This document shows, one piece after another, positions 50,175 to 59,492 of a DNA stretch of 64,000 bases. A program made the position numbers and the translations under genes. Within the stretch, counting starts at the first letter, position 1; each line of letters starts with the position of its first letter. Origin of the DNA: Dehalobacter alkaniphilus. GTDB lineage: Bacteria; Bacillota; Desulfitobacteriia; Desulfitobacteriales; Syntrophobotulaceae. The stretch is from the NCBI GenBank assembly GCA_040500365.1, contig CP148031.1:1364001-1428000 (forward strand), read 5' to 3'. Under the pieces are notes generated by a model. It was not told the DNA's origin. It saw nothing but the letters and a program-made list of their open reading frames with translations, and did no database searches.

Positions 50175-51299
50175 ATGAATAAAGTTAGGATTCTTATTAC
50201 AAGTGTTGGCAGTCTTGTCGGGCAGAACATTCTTGATGCTTTAGAATATTATGCTTTTCTTAGACGTGATAAAGTTACCGTGATTGGGACAAATAGTCTT
50301 TACGAAAACGCTAATAATTTTCGATGTGACGTCTGTTATCTTGTGCCGAATACAAGCAGTGATAGTTTTAGCTCAATCATGACAGAAATCATAAAAAAAG
50401 AAGAGCCGGATTTAATTTTAAGCGGGAGAGATGAGGATACCGAGGCCATGTGGACACTGATGGAGGCCAGACCGGACCTCAAGGGGAAACTTCCATACGG
50501 GAATCTGAATACAATACTCTATGCCCTGGATAAATGGCAGACTTGGAAATTTACCAAAAAACATAAATTGCCTTTTGCCGAGACGATTAGGGCTGATCAA
50601 GCAAATAACCCGGGAAAAATGAAAGATTTTGTAAAAAATGTCAAATTCCCTTTAATTGCAAAGCCAGTCCGGGGATTTGCCTCAAAAGGAGTTTTTTACA
50701 TTCGAAGCTGGAAAGATGTTGAGACCGCCGCTGATTTTGATAATTATATTTTTCAGGAATATTTAGGAGATCCTGCTAATCTGAAAAATTATTTTAACAA
50801 AATGGACAGTCTCACACCACTATTTGCTCATACCCCTAATATTTCCCATTTCTCTTGTCATACAATTATAAGTCCGACTGGTGAAATTTCTCCGGTATTT
50901 ATTTCTAAAAATGAACATGATTCGGGAGTGACGACAGGGTTTAGAAAAATTCAGAACAGTGAATTGGAAAACCTTACACTCAACTATGCGAGAGCAATCT
51001 TTGCCGAGGGAGGGGCCGGCCCATTAACTGTACAGTTTAGGCAAAACCGGGAAGGCCTGTGGAAAGCACAGGAAATCAATTTGCGAACAAATGGTAATAC
51101 CTTCCCACGCTTAATGTTTGGACAAGATGATCTAGGTTTGATTATGAAGTACTTTCTACCAGAGTATGATTTTCCGGTTTATTCTCCCAAGGAGGATATG
51201 ACGGACGATTTGGTCTGCAAAACGCTGTTTTGTAATCGTATAGATATAGATTCTATAATTGGATTAAAAGAAAACCAAAAATGGCAACAAAACAAATAA
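50175..51299 (+). CDS. ATP-grasp ligase-like protein
   Basis: 374-aa ATP-grasp superfamily protein. The N-terminal Rossmann-like domain starts RILITSVGSLVGQNILDAL, the ATP-binding part has KFPLIAKPVRGFASKGVFYI and IFQEYL, and the metal-binding end is WKAQEINLRTNGNTFP. Such enzymes form amide or thioester bonds with acyl-phosphate intermediates. It is adjacent to a WbqC protein and a second ATP-grasp gene, a combination suggesting amidation or N-acylation of a sugar or activation of an amino acid for the glycan. The substrate is unknown. AGAGGAG precedes the ATG. Confidence 0.85.
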   Translation: MNKVRILITSVGSLVGQNILDALEYYAFLRRDKVTVIGTNSLYENANNFRCDVCYLVPNTSSDSFSSIMTEIIKKEEPDLILSGRDEDTEAMWTLMEARPDLKGKLPYGNLNTILYALDKWQTWKFTKKHKLPFAETIRADQANNPGKMKDFVKNVKFPLIAKPVRGFASKGVFYIRSWKDVETAADFDNYIFQEYLGDPANLKNYFNKMDSLTPLFAHTPNISHFSCHTIISPTGEISPVFISKNEHDSGVTTGFRKIQNSELENLTLNYARAIFAEGGAGPLTVQFRQNREGLWKAQEINLRTNGNTFPRLMFGQDDLGLIMKYFLPEYDFPVYSPKEDMTDDLVCKTLFCNRIDIDSIIGLKENQKWQQNK

Positions 51300-51373
51300 T
51301 AGAAGGAGGGAGAAAATCCACCATATAGATTTAGTTCGATGATCAGAAAACTGCAAAATGGAGAAATGAAATA

Positions 51374-52075
51374 ATGAAGATAGGAATTATGCAGCCCTAC
51401 TTCTTTCCATATCTGGGGTATTGGCAATTGATTAATGCGGTGGACAAGTTTGTTATTTATGATAATGTCCAATTTACTAAAAAAAGCTGGATTCGTAGGA
51501 ACCGAATTTTGATGAATCAACAAGATCTGCTCTTTACACTCCCGCTAATAAAAGATTCCGATTTCCTAGACATTAGAAAAAGATATTTATCAGATACATA
51601 CTCTTCAGAAAAGGAAAGACTGCTGACACTGATTAAATATGCCTATAAAAATGCACCAAGATTTCAAAATGTTATGCCAGTTATAGAAAAATGTATAAAT
51701 TTTGCTAACAATAATTTGTTTGAATATACTTATTATTCAATAGTCCAAATATTAGAGATATTGGATATAAAGACAGAGATCATCACTTCCTCAAATATTG
51801 ATATCGATCACAGCCTGAGAAATAAATATCGGGTGATAGAAATATGCAAGGCTCTGGGAGGAGATATTTATATTAATTCTTTCGGGGGGATGGAACTGTA
51901 TGATAAAGAAGAGTTTCAGCAGCATCAGCTTGACTTAAAGTTTATCAAAATGAGCGAGATACAGTATAAACAGTTCAATCATCCATTTGTTAAAGATTTA
52001 TCAATTATCGATGTCTTAATGTTCAATGAACCGGGGGAAATTCAACAATTATTAAACGAATATGAGCTGTTGTGA
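51374..52075 (+). CDS. WbqC-like family protein
   Basis: 233-aa protein of the WbqC family, recognised by its start MKIGIMQPYFFPYLGYWQLINAVDKFVIYDNVQFTKKSWIRRNRI and the later NSFGGMELYD and LDLKFIKM. WbqC proteins occur in O-antigen and capsule loci and are linked to amino-sugar modification; a transferase role has been proposed, but I know of no settled reaction. It sits between two ATP-grasp genes. Confidence 0.88.
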   Translation: MKIGIMQPYFFPYLGYWQLINAVDKFVIYDNVQFTKKSWIRRNRILMNQQDLLFTLPLIKDSDFLDIRKRYLSDTYSSEKERLLTLIKYAYKNAPRFQNVMPVIEKCINFANNNLFEYTYYSIVQILEILDIKTEIITSSNIDIDHSLRNKYRVIEICKALGGDIYINSFGGMELYDKEEFQQHQLDLKFIKMSEIQYKQFNHPFVKDLSIIDVLMFNEPGEIQQLLNEYELL

Positions 52076-52117
52076 CCATATGGTAACTTAAGAATCAAAA
52101 TGAACGGGGGCTTTCTA

Positions 52118-53359
52118 TTGAAAGACAAAGTTTTTATCCTTGGAGCAGGAAGGGGACAGCTTAATCTTATTGAAATATGTAAAAGAAAAAAATTTGAAAC
52201 CATTGTGATTAGTTCAGACGGAGATTTCCCAGGATTTGATGTAGCAGATCGCTATTATAAGATAGACATTACAGATAAAAATAAGGTGCTGGAAGCCGCA
52301 AAGAAAGAAAAAATTTCAGCCATAATAACCGACCAGATCGATGTCGGTGTTCAAACTGCAGCCTTTATAGCAGAAAAGCTGGGCATCCCTGGTATCGGTT
52401 ATGGGTGTTCCCTGAAATTTACGAATAAATATATCATGAAACAAGAAGCACGGAGGCTTGGAATCAATGTAGCTGAATTTATATCAGCTAATGACGTTCA
52501 GGATGCCTACCAAAAAGCGGAGAAAATAGGCTTCCCGGTAGTTATGAAGCCTGTAGACCATGACGGGAGCCGGGGAGTCTTTAAGATTAATAACCGAACT
52601 GAACTGGAAATCAATTTTGCTACTAGTTTAGGTTACTCTATGACAGGTGAAGTAATCATTGAGCAATTTATATCGGGGGCCGAATATGAAACGCTCGGTT
52701 TTGTTCATAACTATCATTTTGATAATTTAATAATTGGACGAAGTTATGACTTTGATATTCCAAACTTATTTATCCCAAAAGAAAGAATTTATATTGATGT
52801 GAAGTCTGTAACCGGTGATGCTGAAAAAAAAATTCTGGATATAAATAAAAAGCTTGTCGAAGGATTCGGGCTTAAATTTGGAATTTCGCAGGCTGAATTT
52901 CTCTACGATAAGGAAAGGGATAAGGTTTATTTAGTTGAGATTGCGGCAAGGGGCGGTGGGATTTATATTTCTTCAGATCTTGTCCCGTTGACATGCGGAA
53001 TTGATATCAATGAATTGCTTGTTGATTTTGCGACAAATCGGAGAAAGAACGTTGATTTATCACAGTTTCGCACCGGGGCGGCGGCTTATCTTTGCTTTAC
53101 TCTCCCGGCAGGAAAAATTACGAAAATCGAAAATGCTGATAAATTGAAGGAAATTCCCGGCGTACACAAAGTGTTTTTGGATACGATTTATGTAGGGAAA
53201 ACCGTAGAAAAAATACGGGATAAATCAATGAGGATAGGACCAATCCTCGTTCATGGAAAAAATGAAGATGAATGTATTCAAATTATAGAAAGAGTAAAAG
53301 AGACATTAAATGTATGGGTTCAGACTGAACATAACGGAATACAGGGAATACAATGGTAA
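52118..53359 (+). CDS. ATP-grasp ligase (carbamoyl-phosphate synthase large-chain-like)
   Basis: About 413-aa ATP-grasp enzyme. The N-terminal part has KVFILGAGRGQLNLIEICKRK. The ATP-grasp core has KFTNKYIMKQEARRLGI, GFPVVMKPVDHDGSRGVFKI and IIEQFISGAEYETLGF, ending with YLVEIAARGGGIYISSDLVP. It is similar in layout to amino-acid ligases and biotin carboxylase-like proteins. TTG at 52118 has a GGGGG about 10 bases upstream; the in-frame ATG at 52100 has no site. It is the second of two ATP-grasp proteins flanking WbqC. Confidence 0.85.
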   Translation: MKDKVFILGAGRGQLNLIEICKRKKFETIVISSDGDFPGFDVADRYYKIDITDKNKVLEAAKKEKISAIITDQIDVGVQTAAFIAEKLGIPGIGYGCSLKFTNKYIMKQEARRLGINVAEFISANDVQDAYQKAEKIGFPVVMKPVDHDGSRGVFKINNRTELEINFATSLGYSMTGEVIIEQFISGAEYETLGFVHNYHFDNLIIGRSYDFDIPNLFIPKERIYIDVKSVTGDAEKKILDINKKLVEGFGLKFGISQAEFLYDKERDKVYLVEIAARGGGIYISSDLVPLTCGIDINELLVDFATNRRKNVDLSQFRTGAAAYLCFTLPAGKITKIENADKLKEIPGVHKVFLDTIYVGKTVEKIRDKSMRIGPILVHGKNEDECIQIIERVKETLNVWVQTEHNGIQGIQW

Positions 53360-53414
53360 GCTAATGCAGAAATAATTATAATATTAGGTAATTTCGTGGG
53401 AAAGAGGTCTTATT

Positions 53415-54776
53415 ATGCGTCTCATTTTATTATCTGGAGGATCGGGGAAAAGACTGTGGCCGTTATCGAATGATGCACGGTCCAAACAATTTCTTAAAGT
53501 ACTGAATAATGCTAATGGTGAACATGAATCAATGGTTCAGAGAGTCTGGAAGCAGCTTGAATCAGTTAATTTAGCTGATCGGGCAGTAATTGCTACTAGC
53601 AGTACACAGGTCGATATGATTCAAAATCAGCTGGGAAGTATAGTCAAAATTGTTGTAGAACCGGAGCGTAGAGATACTTTCCCAGCAATCGCTTTAGCTG
53701 CTGCTTATTTATATTCGATGGAAAACATGGAATTAGATGAAGTTGTTGCAGTTCTTCCGGTAGACTCTTTTGCTGAAAATGCATTTTTTCACCGGGTGAA
53801 AGAATTGGAAGGTGTCATAGAAACTAGTGGTGCAGATTTGGCTCTGCTTGGCGTCAAACCGACATATCCATCAGAAAAATACGGATATATCATGCCGAAT
53901 TTAGCTCAGATTCAAGGGAATATTATGGCTGTTACGCGTTTCTGCGAAAAGCCTACAGAATCTAAGGCTGTGGAGCTCATTACTCAAGGAGGTTTATGGA
54001 ATTGCGGTGTATTTGCATTTAAACTGGAATATATGATATCTCATTTACGATCCAATAGGATGCCAACAGACTATTCGGAATTAAAGGAAAGATATTCGGA
54101 ACTTACAAAAATCAGTTTCGATTATGAAGTCGTGGAAAAAGCAAATAACATCGTAGCATTAAGTTACGAAGGGTCCTGGAAGGATTTGGGGACGTGGAAT
54201 ACCCTCACAGAAGAAATGCAGTCTCAGATTATTGGTAAGGGACTGTTAAGTGAAGATTCAATGAATACACATCTCATCAACGAATTGGAGATTCCGGTGA
54301 TTGTTCTGGGAATTGCTGACGCGGTAATTGCAGCTAGTCCGGACGGTATATTACTTTCCGATAAAAATGCTAGTCCCCGTTTAAAGGATTTGGTCAAAGA
54401 GTTTACACAGCGGCCGATGTATGAGGAGCGTCGCTGGGGATGGTATCGGGTACTGGATCATATCAAATACGACGATGGAAAGGAAATTTTGACGAAAAGA
54501 ATTGGTCTTGCGCGCGGGGAAAATTTGAGTTACCAAACCCACAAGTTACGGAGTGAAATATGGACAATTATTAAAGGCGAAGGTGAATTCGTACTTGATG
54601 ACAAACTGAGAAAGATTAAAGCCGGAGATGTTTTAATTATTCCGATAGGAGCTAAGCACGGAATAAAGGCAACAACAGACCTGGAGTTTATTGAAGTGCA
54701 GATGGGGTGTGAACTGGTGGAAGAAGACATTGTTCGGATCTGTATGACATGGGAGGAAGTTGAGATTAGAATATGA
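53415..54776 (+). CDS. manC: Mannose-1-phosphate guanylyltransferase with cupin domain
   Basis: 453-aa GDP-mannose pyrophosphorylase. The nucleotidyltransferase domain starts LILLSGGSGKRLWPLSNDARSKQFL (signature GGxGxRLWPLS..), with EPERRDTFPAIALAA, PSEKYGYIMP, FCEKP and GSWKDLGTWNTL. The C-terminal cupin part (YQTHKLRSEIWTIIKGEGEFVLDDK...AGDVLIIPIGAKHGI) is as in bifunctional type II PMI/GMP proteins. It makes GDP-mannose from mannose-1-P delivered by the phosphomannomutase. It overlaps the next gene by 4 bases. Confidence 0.94.
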   Translation: MRLILLSGGSGKRLWPLSNDARSKQFLKVLNNANGEHESMVQRVWKQLESVNLADRAVIATSSTQVDMIQNQLGSIVKIVVEPERRDTFPAIALAAAYLYSMENMELDEVVAVLPVDSFAENAFFHRVKELEGVIETSGADLALLGVKPTYPSEKYGYIMPNLAQIQGNIMAVTRFCEKPTESKAVELITQGGLWNCGVFAFKLEYMISHLRSNRMPTDYSELKERYSELTKISFDYEVVEKANNIVALSYEGSWKDLGTWNTLTEEMQSQIIGKGLLSEDSMNTHLINELEIPVIVLGIADAVIAASPDGILLSDKNASPRLKDLVKEFTQRPMYEERRWGWYRVLDHIKYDDGKEILTKRIGLARGENLSYQTHKLRSEIWTIIKGEGEFVLDDKLRKIKAGDVLIIPIGAKHGIKATTDLEFIEVQMGCELVEEDIVRICMTWEEVEIRI

Positions 54777-56038
54777 CAAAGCTGCTTTTCATCAGTACTG
54801 TTTATCCTTATCCAGAGGACAATGGGAAAAAAGTAGTCATTTCCGGGATACTCAATTTTTTCATAAAGGCATTGGGAATTGAAAACATCCAACTAGTTGT
54901 TCTTGGACAGCAGGAAATTGAATGTATCAATGAACTGAGTGTAATGGGGCTCCCAAAACCAGGGACTAAAAATCAGCTGTTGAATTTGTTTTATTATACC
55001 TTACTTACACGTAAAAAAAGCATTCAGGAGTCAATACTTTACTCCAAAGCAAACAAAAAAGAGTTGGATCGGATCGTGACAGAAATGAATCCGGATATCA
55101 TCATTTATGATACCCTGCGTGTTTCCCAATACTATGAAGAAGACAAAAGTTTTGAAAAAAAACATGTTTTATATTTAGAGGACTTGTTCTCTGTCAGATA
55201 TGATAAAATGCTCCAAATTCTACAAAAGTACCCGCATTTTGACTTGAACTCGTTGGGTAATTTTGCAAACCGTGTTCCATCGGTATTCAAATCCTTGCTG
55301 AAACTTTCTTTCATTCAGAAGTTTGCGCTGAAATATGAAAGGAATCTCATCGCCAGCAGAGAAATTAATGCTGTCAAATGGTTTGATAAAAGCCTATTAA
55401 TTAACCATCAAGAAACAGCCTACTTAGCGCGTGTTTCTCAACAGGATTCAATCTTTACGGTTAAACCATTACTAAAACAAAGAGAACAGCTTGCTGTACG
55501 AAATTTTTGCGGTGATCCGGTTTTTGTCTTTGTCGGGGACCTAAAAGTTCCTCATAATCAGGTATCAATTAAAACTTTCATTGTTTCACAAATGGAAAAT
55601 ATTATTTTTGAAATACCGGAGGTAATGATCAGAATCATTGGCAGACATGCAGATCAGGAACTAATTGATCTTGCCAAGAAATATCCGGAGCATTTAAGTA
55701 TTGAAGGATATGTTGATGATCTGGGGAGTATTCTGGCAGGGGCATGCGGGATGGTTATACCTCTTTTATTTGGAAGCGGCGTTAAATTGAAGACAATAGA
55801 AGCTTTGGCCTCTGGGATGCCAATTATCTCTACGGACTTTGGAGTAGAAGGTATTAACGATATTAATCATACTCACTGTATTATAGAAAATGACTTTAAC
55901 GAGTATGCGAAAGTAATGAAACAATTATGTGATATTAAAGTAAACGCTCTTTTATCCAAAAACGCAATGGATTTTTATCGGAATAATTATCAAAAAGAGA
56001 CGATTGATCAGGAATATGAAAAACTATTTTTACGATAA
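54773..56038 (+). CDS. Group 1 glycosyltransferase
   Basis: 421-aa GT-B-fold glycosyltransferase (GT4-like). It opens LLFISTVYPYPEDNGKKVVISG, and the C-terminal donor domain reads VFVGDLKVPHNQVSIK, IRIIGRHADQELIDLAKK, LSIEGYVDDLGSILAGACGMVIPLLFGSGVKLKTIEALASGMPIISTDFGVEGI (in pieces), with the usual E-x7-E. It probably adds a sugar, perhaps mannose or rhamnose, to the lipid-linked unit. It is coupled to manC by an ATGA overlap. Confidence 0.9.
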   Translation: MTKLLFISTVYPYPEDNGKKVVISGILNFFIKALGIENIQLVVLGQQEIECINELSVMGLPKPGTKNQLLNLFYYTLLTRKKSIQESILYSKANKKELDRIVTEMNPDIIIYDTLRVSQYYEEDKSFEKKHVLYLEDLFSVRYDKMLQILQKYPHFDLNSLGNFANRVPSVFKSLLKLSFIQKFALKYERNLIASREINAVKWFDKSLLINHQETAYLARVSQQDSIFTVKPLLKQREQLAVRNFCGDPVFVFVGDLKVPHNQVSIKTFIVSQMENIIFEIPEVMIRIIGRHADQELIDLAKKYPEHLSIEGYVDDLGSILAGACGMVIPLLFGSGVKLKTIEALASGMPIISTDFGVEGINDINHTHCIIENDFNEYAKVMKQLCDIKVNALLSKNAMDFYRNNYQKETIDQEYEKLFLR

Positions 56039-56055
56039 ACTTGGAGATTAGGAAT

Positions 56056-57264
56056 ATGCTAAATAGTTGGGAAATTACTAAAGAGGATGATAGCTATCCG
56101 AAGATCGTTATCTTTGTGTTAATTTTATTATTAGTGTTCCAAAGAATATCAATTCCGTTTAAAGATAATCAAATTCCATCAGCTTTGATTTTAATTTATA
56201 TTTTTCTGTTTTACAGTTTGTTTCATAACAAGATAAAGATAAATATTGTTCGACTGGTGTTCTATATCCTATCCAGTACGTTAGCTATTTCTGTCACACT
56301 CCTTAGTAAAGAGTTTTCTGACTTCTCTATTCTGTATCTTTTAGCGATTTATGCTCCGTTTGTGTTTTATGCTGATTTATCATATGCTGAATACTTAAAA
56401 ATAATTGGAGTATTTCAGAAATTCATGGTCTTTGCATCTTTGCTCGGCATAATTCAATTGCTGATCCAATTCTTTGGGGTACAGTATTTTGATCTTTTTT
56501 CTTTCCTGCCTTCAGAATTCGTTCAGGAGGGCTATAATACTTCCTATCCTTTGGTTTATGGTTCTAATATTTGTAAATCAAATGGGATCATTTTTTTAGA
56601 ACCATCTTTTTTTTCACAACTGTTAGCAATTTCTCTCGTCATTGAGTTTATATATTTTCATAGAATTTATCGAATGATACTTCTTATTGTAGCCATATTC
56701 TGTACATTTTCGGGAACTGGAATTTTATTATTGGCGATAACCTTTCCTTTTTGGGTAAAGTATTTATTTCAGCGAAAACTAGCGCTCCCATTTTTCGGAG
56801 TGATGCTGCTCCTGATTCTTGTGGCTGTATTTGGTCCGGCTGATATTACAAGTTCGTATCTTTCTAGGATTACAGAGATCGGGACTTCGGGTTCAAGCGC
56901 AAATATGAGGTTTATCGCTCCATATACTTCCATGAACAGTTTTTTTGGTAGCAGATCGATTTGGCTTGGTTTAGGAGCTGGTGCAGTTACAGGCTTGGAA
57001 AATGTTGCTCAGGCTAATTTCCCGGTTATTCCAAAGTTAGTTATTGAATACGGGGTATTAACTACTGCTGCTTTCACATTTTTTCTGTTATACAGCTTTT
57101 TGCACGCACAACGCAGATTTTCTTTAGCGTTGTGCGGAGCAGTGATGTATTTTATCCTGTCGGGCAGCCTTCTGCAGCCGCAGATTGTGTTTTTCTTATA
57201 TATTTTAATCATATTTTTTCCTTTGGCGAATGCTAAAAAACGCTATCGGGACTATCTGGTTTAG
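56056..57264 (+). CDS. Wzy-like O-antigen/capsule polymerase
   Basis: About 402-aa integral membrane protein with roughly 11 helices and a larger external loop in the middle (SFLPSEFVQEGYNTSYPLVYGSN..GIIFLEPSFFSQ), the usual Wzy layout. There is little sequence signature, as is normal for these polymerases. Context supports the role: glycosyltransferases on both sides and a Wzx flippase downstream. ATG at 56056 has GGAG 9 bases upstream; the frame also opens earlier at TTG 56041. Confidence 0.82.
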   Translation: MLNSWEITKEDDSYPKIVIFVLILLLVFQRISIPFKDNQIPSALILIYIFLFYSLFHNKIKINIVRLVFYILSSTLAISVTLLSKEFSDFSILYLLAIYAPFVFYADLSYAEYLKIIGVFQKFMVFASLLGIIQLLIQFFGVQYFDLFSFLPSEFVQEGYNTSYPLVYGSNICKSNGIIFLEPSFFSQLLAISLVIEFIYFHRIYRMILLIVAIFCTFSGTGILLLAITFPFWVKYLFQRKLALPFFGVMLLLILVAVFGPADITSSYLSRITEIGTSGSSANMRFIAPYTSMNSFFGSRSIWLGLGAGAVTGLENVAQANFPVIPKLVIEYGVLTTAAFTFFLLYSFLHAQRRFSLALCGAVMYFILSGSLLQPQIVFFLYILIIFFPLANAKKRYRDYLV

Positions 57265-57301
57265 GCAACGGCCGATTTTAAAATTATTGGAGTGGAATAA
57301 T

Positions 57302-58489
57302 ATGAATATACTGTTTCTGACCCATGTATATCCTTATCCTCCTGACAGCGGAGGCCTGATCTTTACGTATAACGCAATTAAGCATGAATATGATCAAGGG
57401 CACAACGTTACCATTATTACTCTGCATAAAACTGAGATTAAAACACCACTGGACCAAATTGCTGACGTTAAGATTGTCTGTAAAAACACCCGGAATCGAA
57501 TTTTTAGAATGTTTCTGAATATGTTTTCGAGGATGCCGTATAATTCCTCGAAATATAAATCCAAATTGGTTAAAACAGTGATTAAAGAAGTACTTGAGAC
57601 AAAAAATATCGATGTTGTTTATATTGATCATCTTCATATGGCGGTTTATGGAAAATATATCAGGGAACTGATGCCGAGTATCCCTTTGATATTGCGGGAA
57701 CAAAATGTTGAAACAACCATTATGCAGCGTTTTTATCAAAACCAGACTAACCCTGTAGTAAAGCTGTATGCCTATATCCAATTTCTCAAACTGAATGCAT
57801 ATGAAAGCAAGGTAGTCGAAGATTTTGATAAATGTTTTATGTTAACGGATAACGACAGTGAAAGAATCAAAAAAATGAACCACAGAGTGAAGAATGTTAC
57901 GATTCCCGCTGGTGTGGATATAGAGAAATATGTACCGAAACAAACTTTGGAAGAGGAAGGAAGTATTCTCTTCCTTGGGACGCTGAACTGGCTGCCAAAT
58001 GCAGATGGTTTAAAATGGTTTATTGATCACATACTTGATAGGGTGAAAGAGGAAATACCTGATATCAAATTTTATATTGTTGGAAAAGATCCCATTGAAC
58101 AAGTCAAAAGGCTTCATAATGGGAAAAATATCATTGTTACAGGATATGTAGATGATGAGAGGGATTATATCGCAAAATGCAGTGTATTTATTGTTCCGTT
58201 AAGGATTGGAGGCGGAATGCGCATAAAGATCCTTAATGCAATGTCGATGGCCAAATGTATCGTGAGTACGAGTATAGGTGCTGAAGGGATTGATATTCAA
58301 AATAGAAAGGATATCTTTATTTCTGATGATCCTGGATCTTTTGCCACCGATATCATCTTTCTAATGAAGAATAAGGAAACTAGGGAAACTATCAGCAGAA
58401 ATGCCAGGGAAAAAGTGTTAACCCAATATTCTTGGGATGCAATTTTTAAAATTGCTGATTCCGAGCGAAGCAAGCTTTTGGAAATTTAA
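57302..58489 (+). CDS. Group 1 glycosyltransferase
   Basis: 395-aa GT4-type glycosyltransferase beginning NILFLTHVYPYPPDSGGLIFTYNAI. The donor-binding half has SILFLGTLNWLPNADGLKWFIDHIL, KFYIVGKDP, IIVTGYVDDERDYIAKCSVFIVPLRIGGGMRIKILNAMSMAKCIVSTSIGAEGI (in pieces). ATG at 57302 is chosen for GGAG about 8 bases upstream; an earlier ATG at 57230 lies inside the polymerase gene. It resembles the glycosyltransferase at 54773 in its N-terminal pattern, so the two may be ancient duplicates. Confidence 0.9.
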   Translation: MNILFLTHVYPYPPDSGGLIFTYNAIKHEYDQGHNVTIITLHKTEIKTPLDQIADVKIVCKNTRNRIFRMFLNMFSRMPYNSSKYKSKLVKTVIKEVLETKNIDVVYIDHLHMAVYGKYIRELMPSIPLILREQNVETTIMQRFYQNQTNPVVKLYAYIQFLKLNAYESKVVEDFDKCFMLTDNDSERIKKMNHRVKNVTIPAGVDIEKYVPKQTLEEEGSILFLGTLNWLPNADGLKWFIDHILDRVKEEIPDIKFYIVGKDPIEQVKRLHNGKNIIVTGYVDDERDYIAKCSVFIVPLRIGGGMRIKILNAMSMAKCIVSTSIGAEGIDIQNRKDIFISDDPGSFATDIIFLMKNKETRETISRNAREKVLTQYSWDAIFKIADSERSKLLEI

Positions 58490-58506
58490 AGATAGGAGAA
58501 ATGATG

Positions 58507-59475
58507 ATGAAAAAAGCGTTAATTACTGGAATAATGGGACAGGATGGCGCCTACTTGGCAAAACTGCTGCTTGACAAGGGGTATAAGGTAAGCGGGTTGC
58601 TTGCCAGAAGAAGCACGCCGAGCAATTGGAGGCTCAAGTACCTTGGGATTGAGAATGAGGTAGAGCTGATTGAAGGGGACTTAACCGACTTAGCTTCCTT
58701 GATTCGTGCAATTAAAAAGTCAAAGCCTGATGAAATTTACAATTTAGGTGCCCAAAGCTATGTGGCAACTTCCTGGGAACAGCCTATTCTTACGGCTCAG
58801 ACCACAGGAGTTGGTGTTTTGAATGTTTTAGAGGCTATCCGTTTAACTGACACCACAATTAAGTTTTATCAAGCGTCTACCAGTGAAATGTTTGGGTTGA
58901 TCCAGGAACCGATGCAGAGTGAAGCAACCCCTTTTCACCCGAGGAGCCCTTATGGCATTGCCAAGTTATATGGACACTGGATATCGGTCAATTATCGGGA
59001 AAGTTTCAATATGTTTACCTGTTGCGGAATATTGTTTAATCACGAGTCCCCTCTCCGAGGAATCGAGTTTGTTACCAGAAAGGTTACGGATGCAGTAGCC
59101 AGAATTAAGCTTGGTAAACAAAGAGAGTTGCGGCTTGGCAATATTGATGCTCAGCGAGATTGGGGGTTTGCAGGAGATTATGTTGAAGCTATGTGGCGGA
59201 TGCTTCAGCAATCAAAACCAGACGACTATGTTGTAGCGACAGGGCAGACGACGACAGTTCGTGAGATGTGCCGCATCGCATTTGATCATGTCGGGCTTCA
59301 TGCAGAGGACCATGTTGTAATTGATGAAAAACTGTACCGGCCAGCCGAGGTTGAGATCTTATTGGGGAATCCAACTAAAGCCAAAGAAAAACTGGGGTGG
59401 AGTTCAAAAACAAGTTTGGAAGAGCTTGTTATTATGATGGTGGAAGCTGATTTTATGAGAGTCAGTAAGGAATAA
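58507..59475 (+). CDS. gmd: GDP-mannose 4,6-dehydratase
   Basis: About 322-aa SDR enzyme converting GDP-mannose to GDP-4-keto-6-deoxymannose. The NADP loop is TGIMGQDGAYLAKLL, the substrate/catalytic blocks are NLGAQSYVATSWEQP, STSEMFG (Ser-Thr-Glu) and SPYGIAKLYGHW (YxxxK), then FNHESPLRG and the Gmd-specific LGNIDAQRDWGFAGDYVEAMW. AGGAG fits the third of three consecutive ATGs (58507). It directly precedes the reductase gene. Confidence 0.95.
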   Translation: MKKALITGIMGQDGAYLAKLLLDKGYKVSGLLARRSTPSNWRLKYLGIENEVELIEGDLTDLASLIRAIKKSKPDEIYNLGAQSYVATSWEQPILTAQTTGVGVLNVLEAIRLTDTTIKFYQASTSEMFGLIQEPMQSEATPFHPRSPYGIAKLYGHWISVNYRESFNMFTCCGILFNHESPLRGIEFVTRKVTDAVARIKLGKQRELRLGNIDAQRDWGFAGDYVEAMWRMLQQSKPDDYVVATGQTTTVREMCRIAFDHVGLHAEDHVVIDEKLYRPAEVEILLGNPTKAKEKLGWSSKTSLEELVIMMVEADFMRVSKE

Positions 59476-59492
59476 CATTAAGGAGCGACTTC

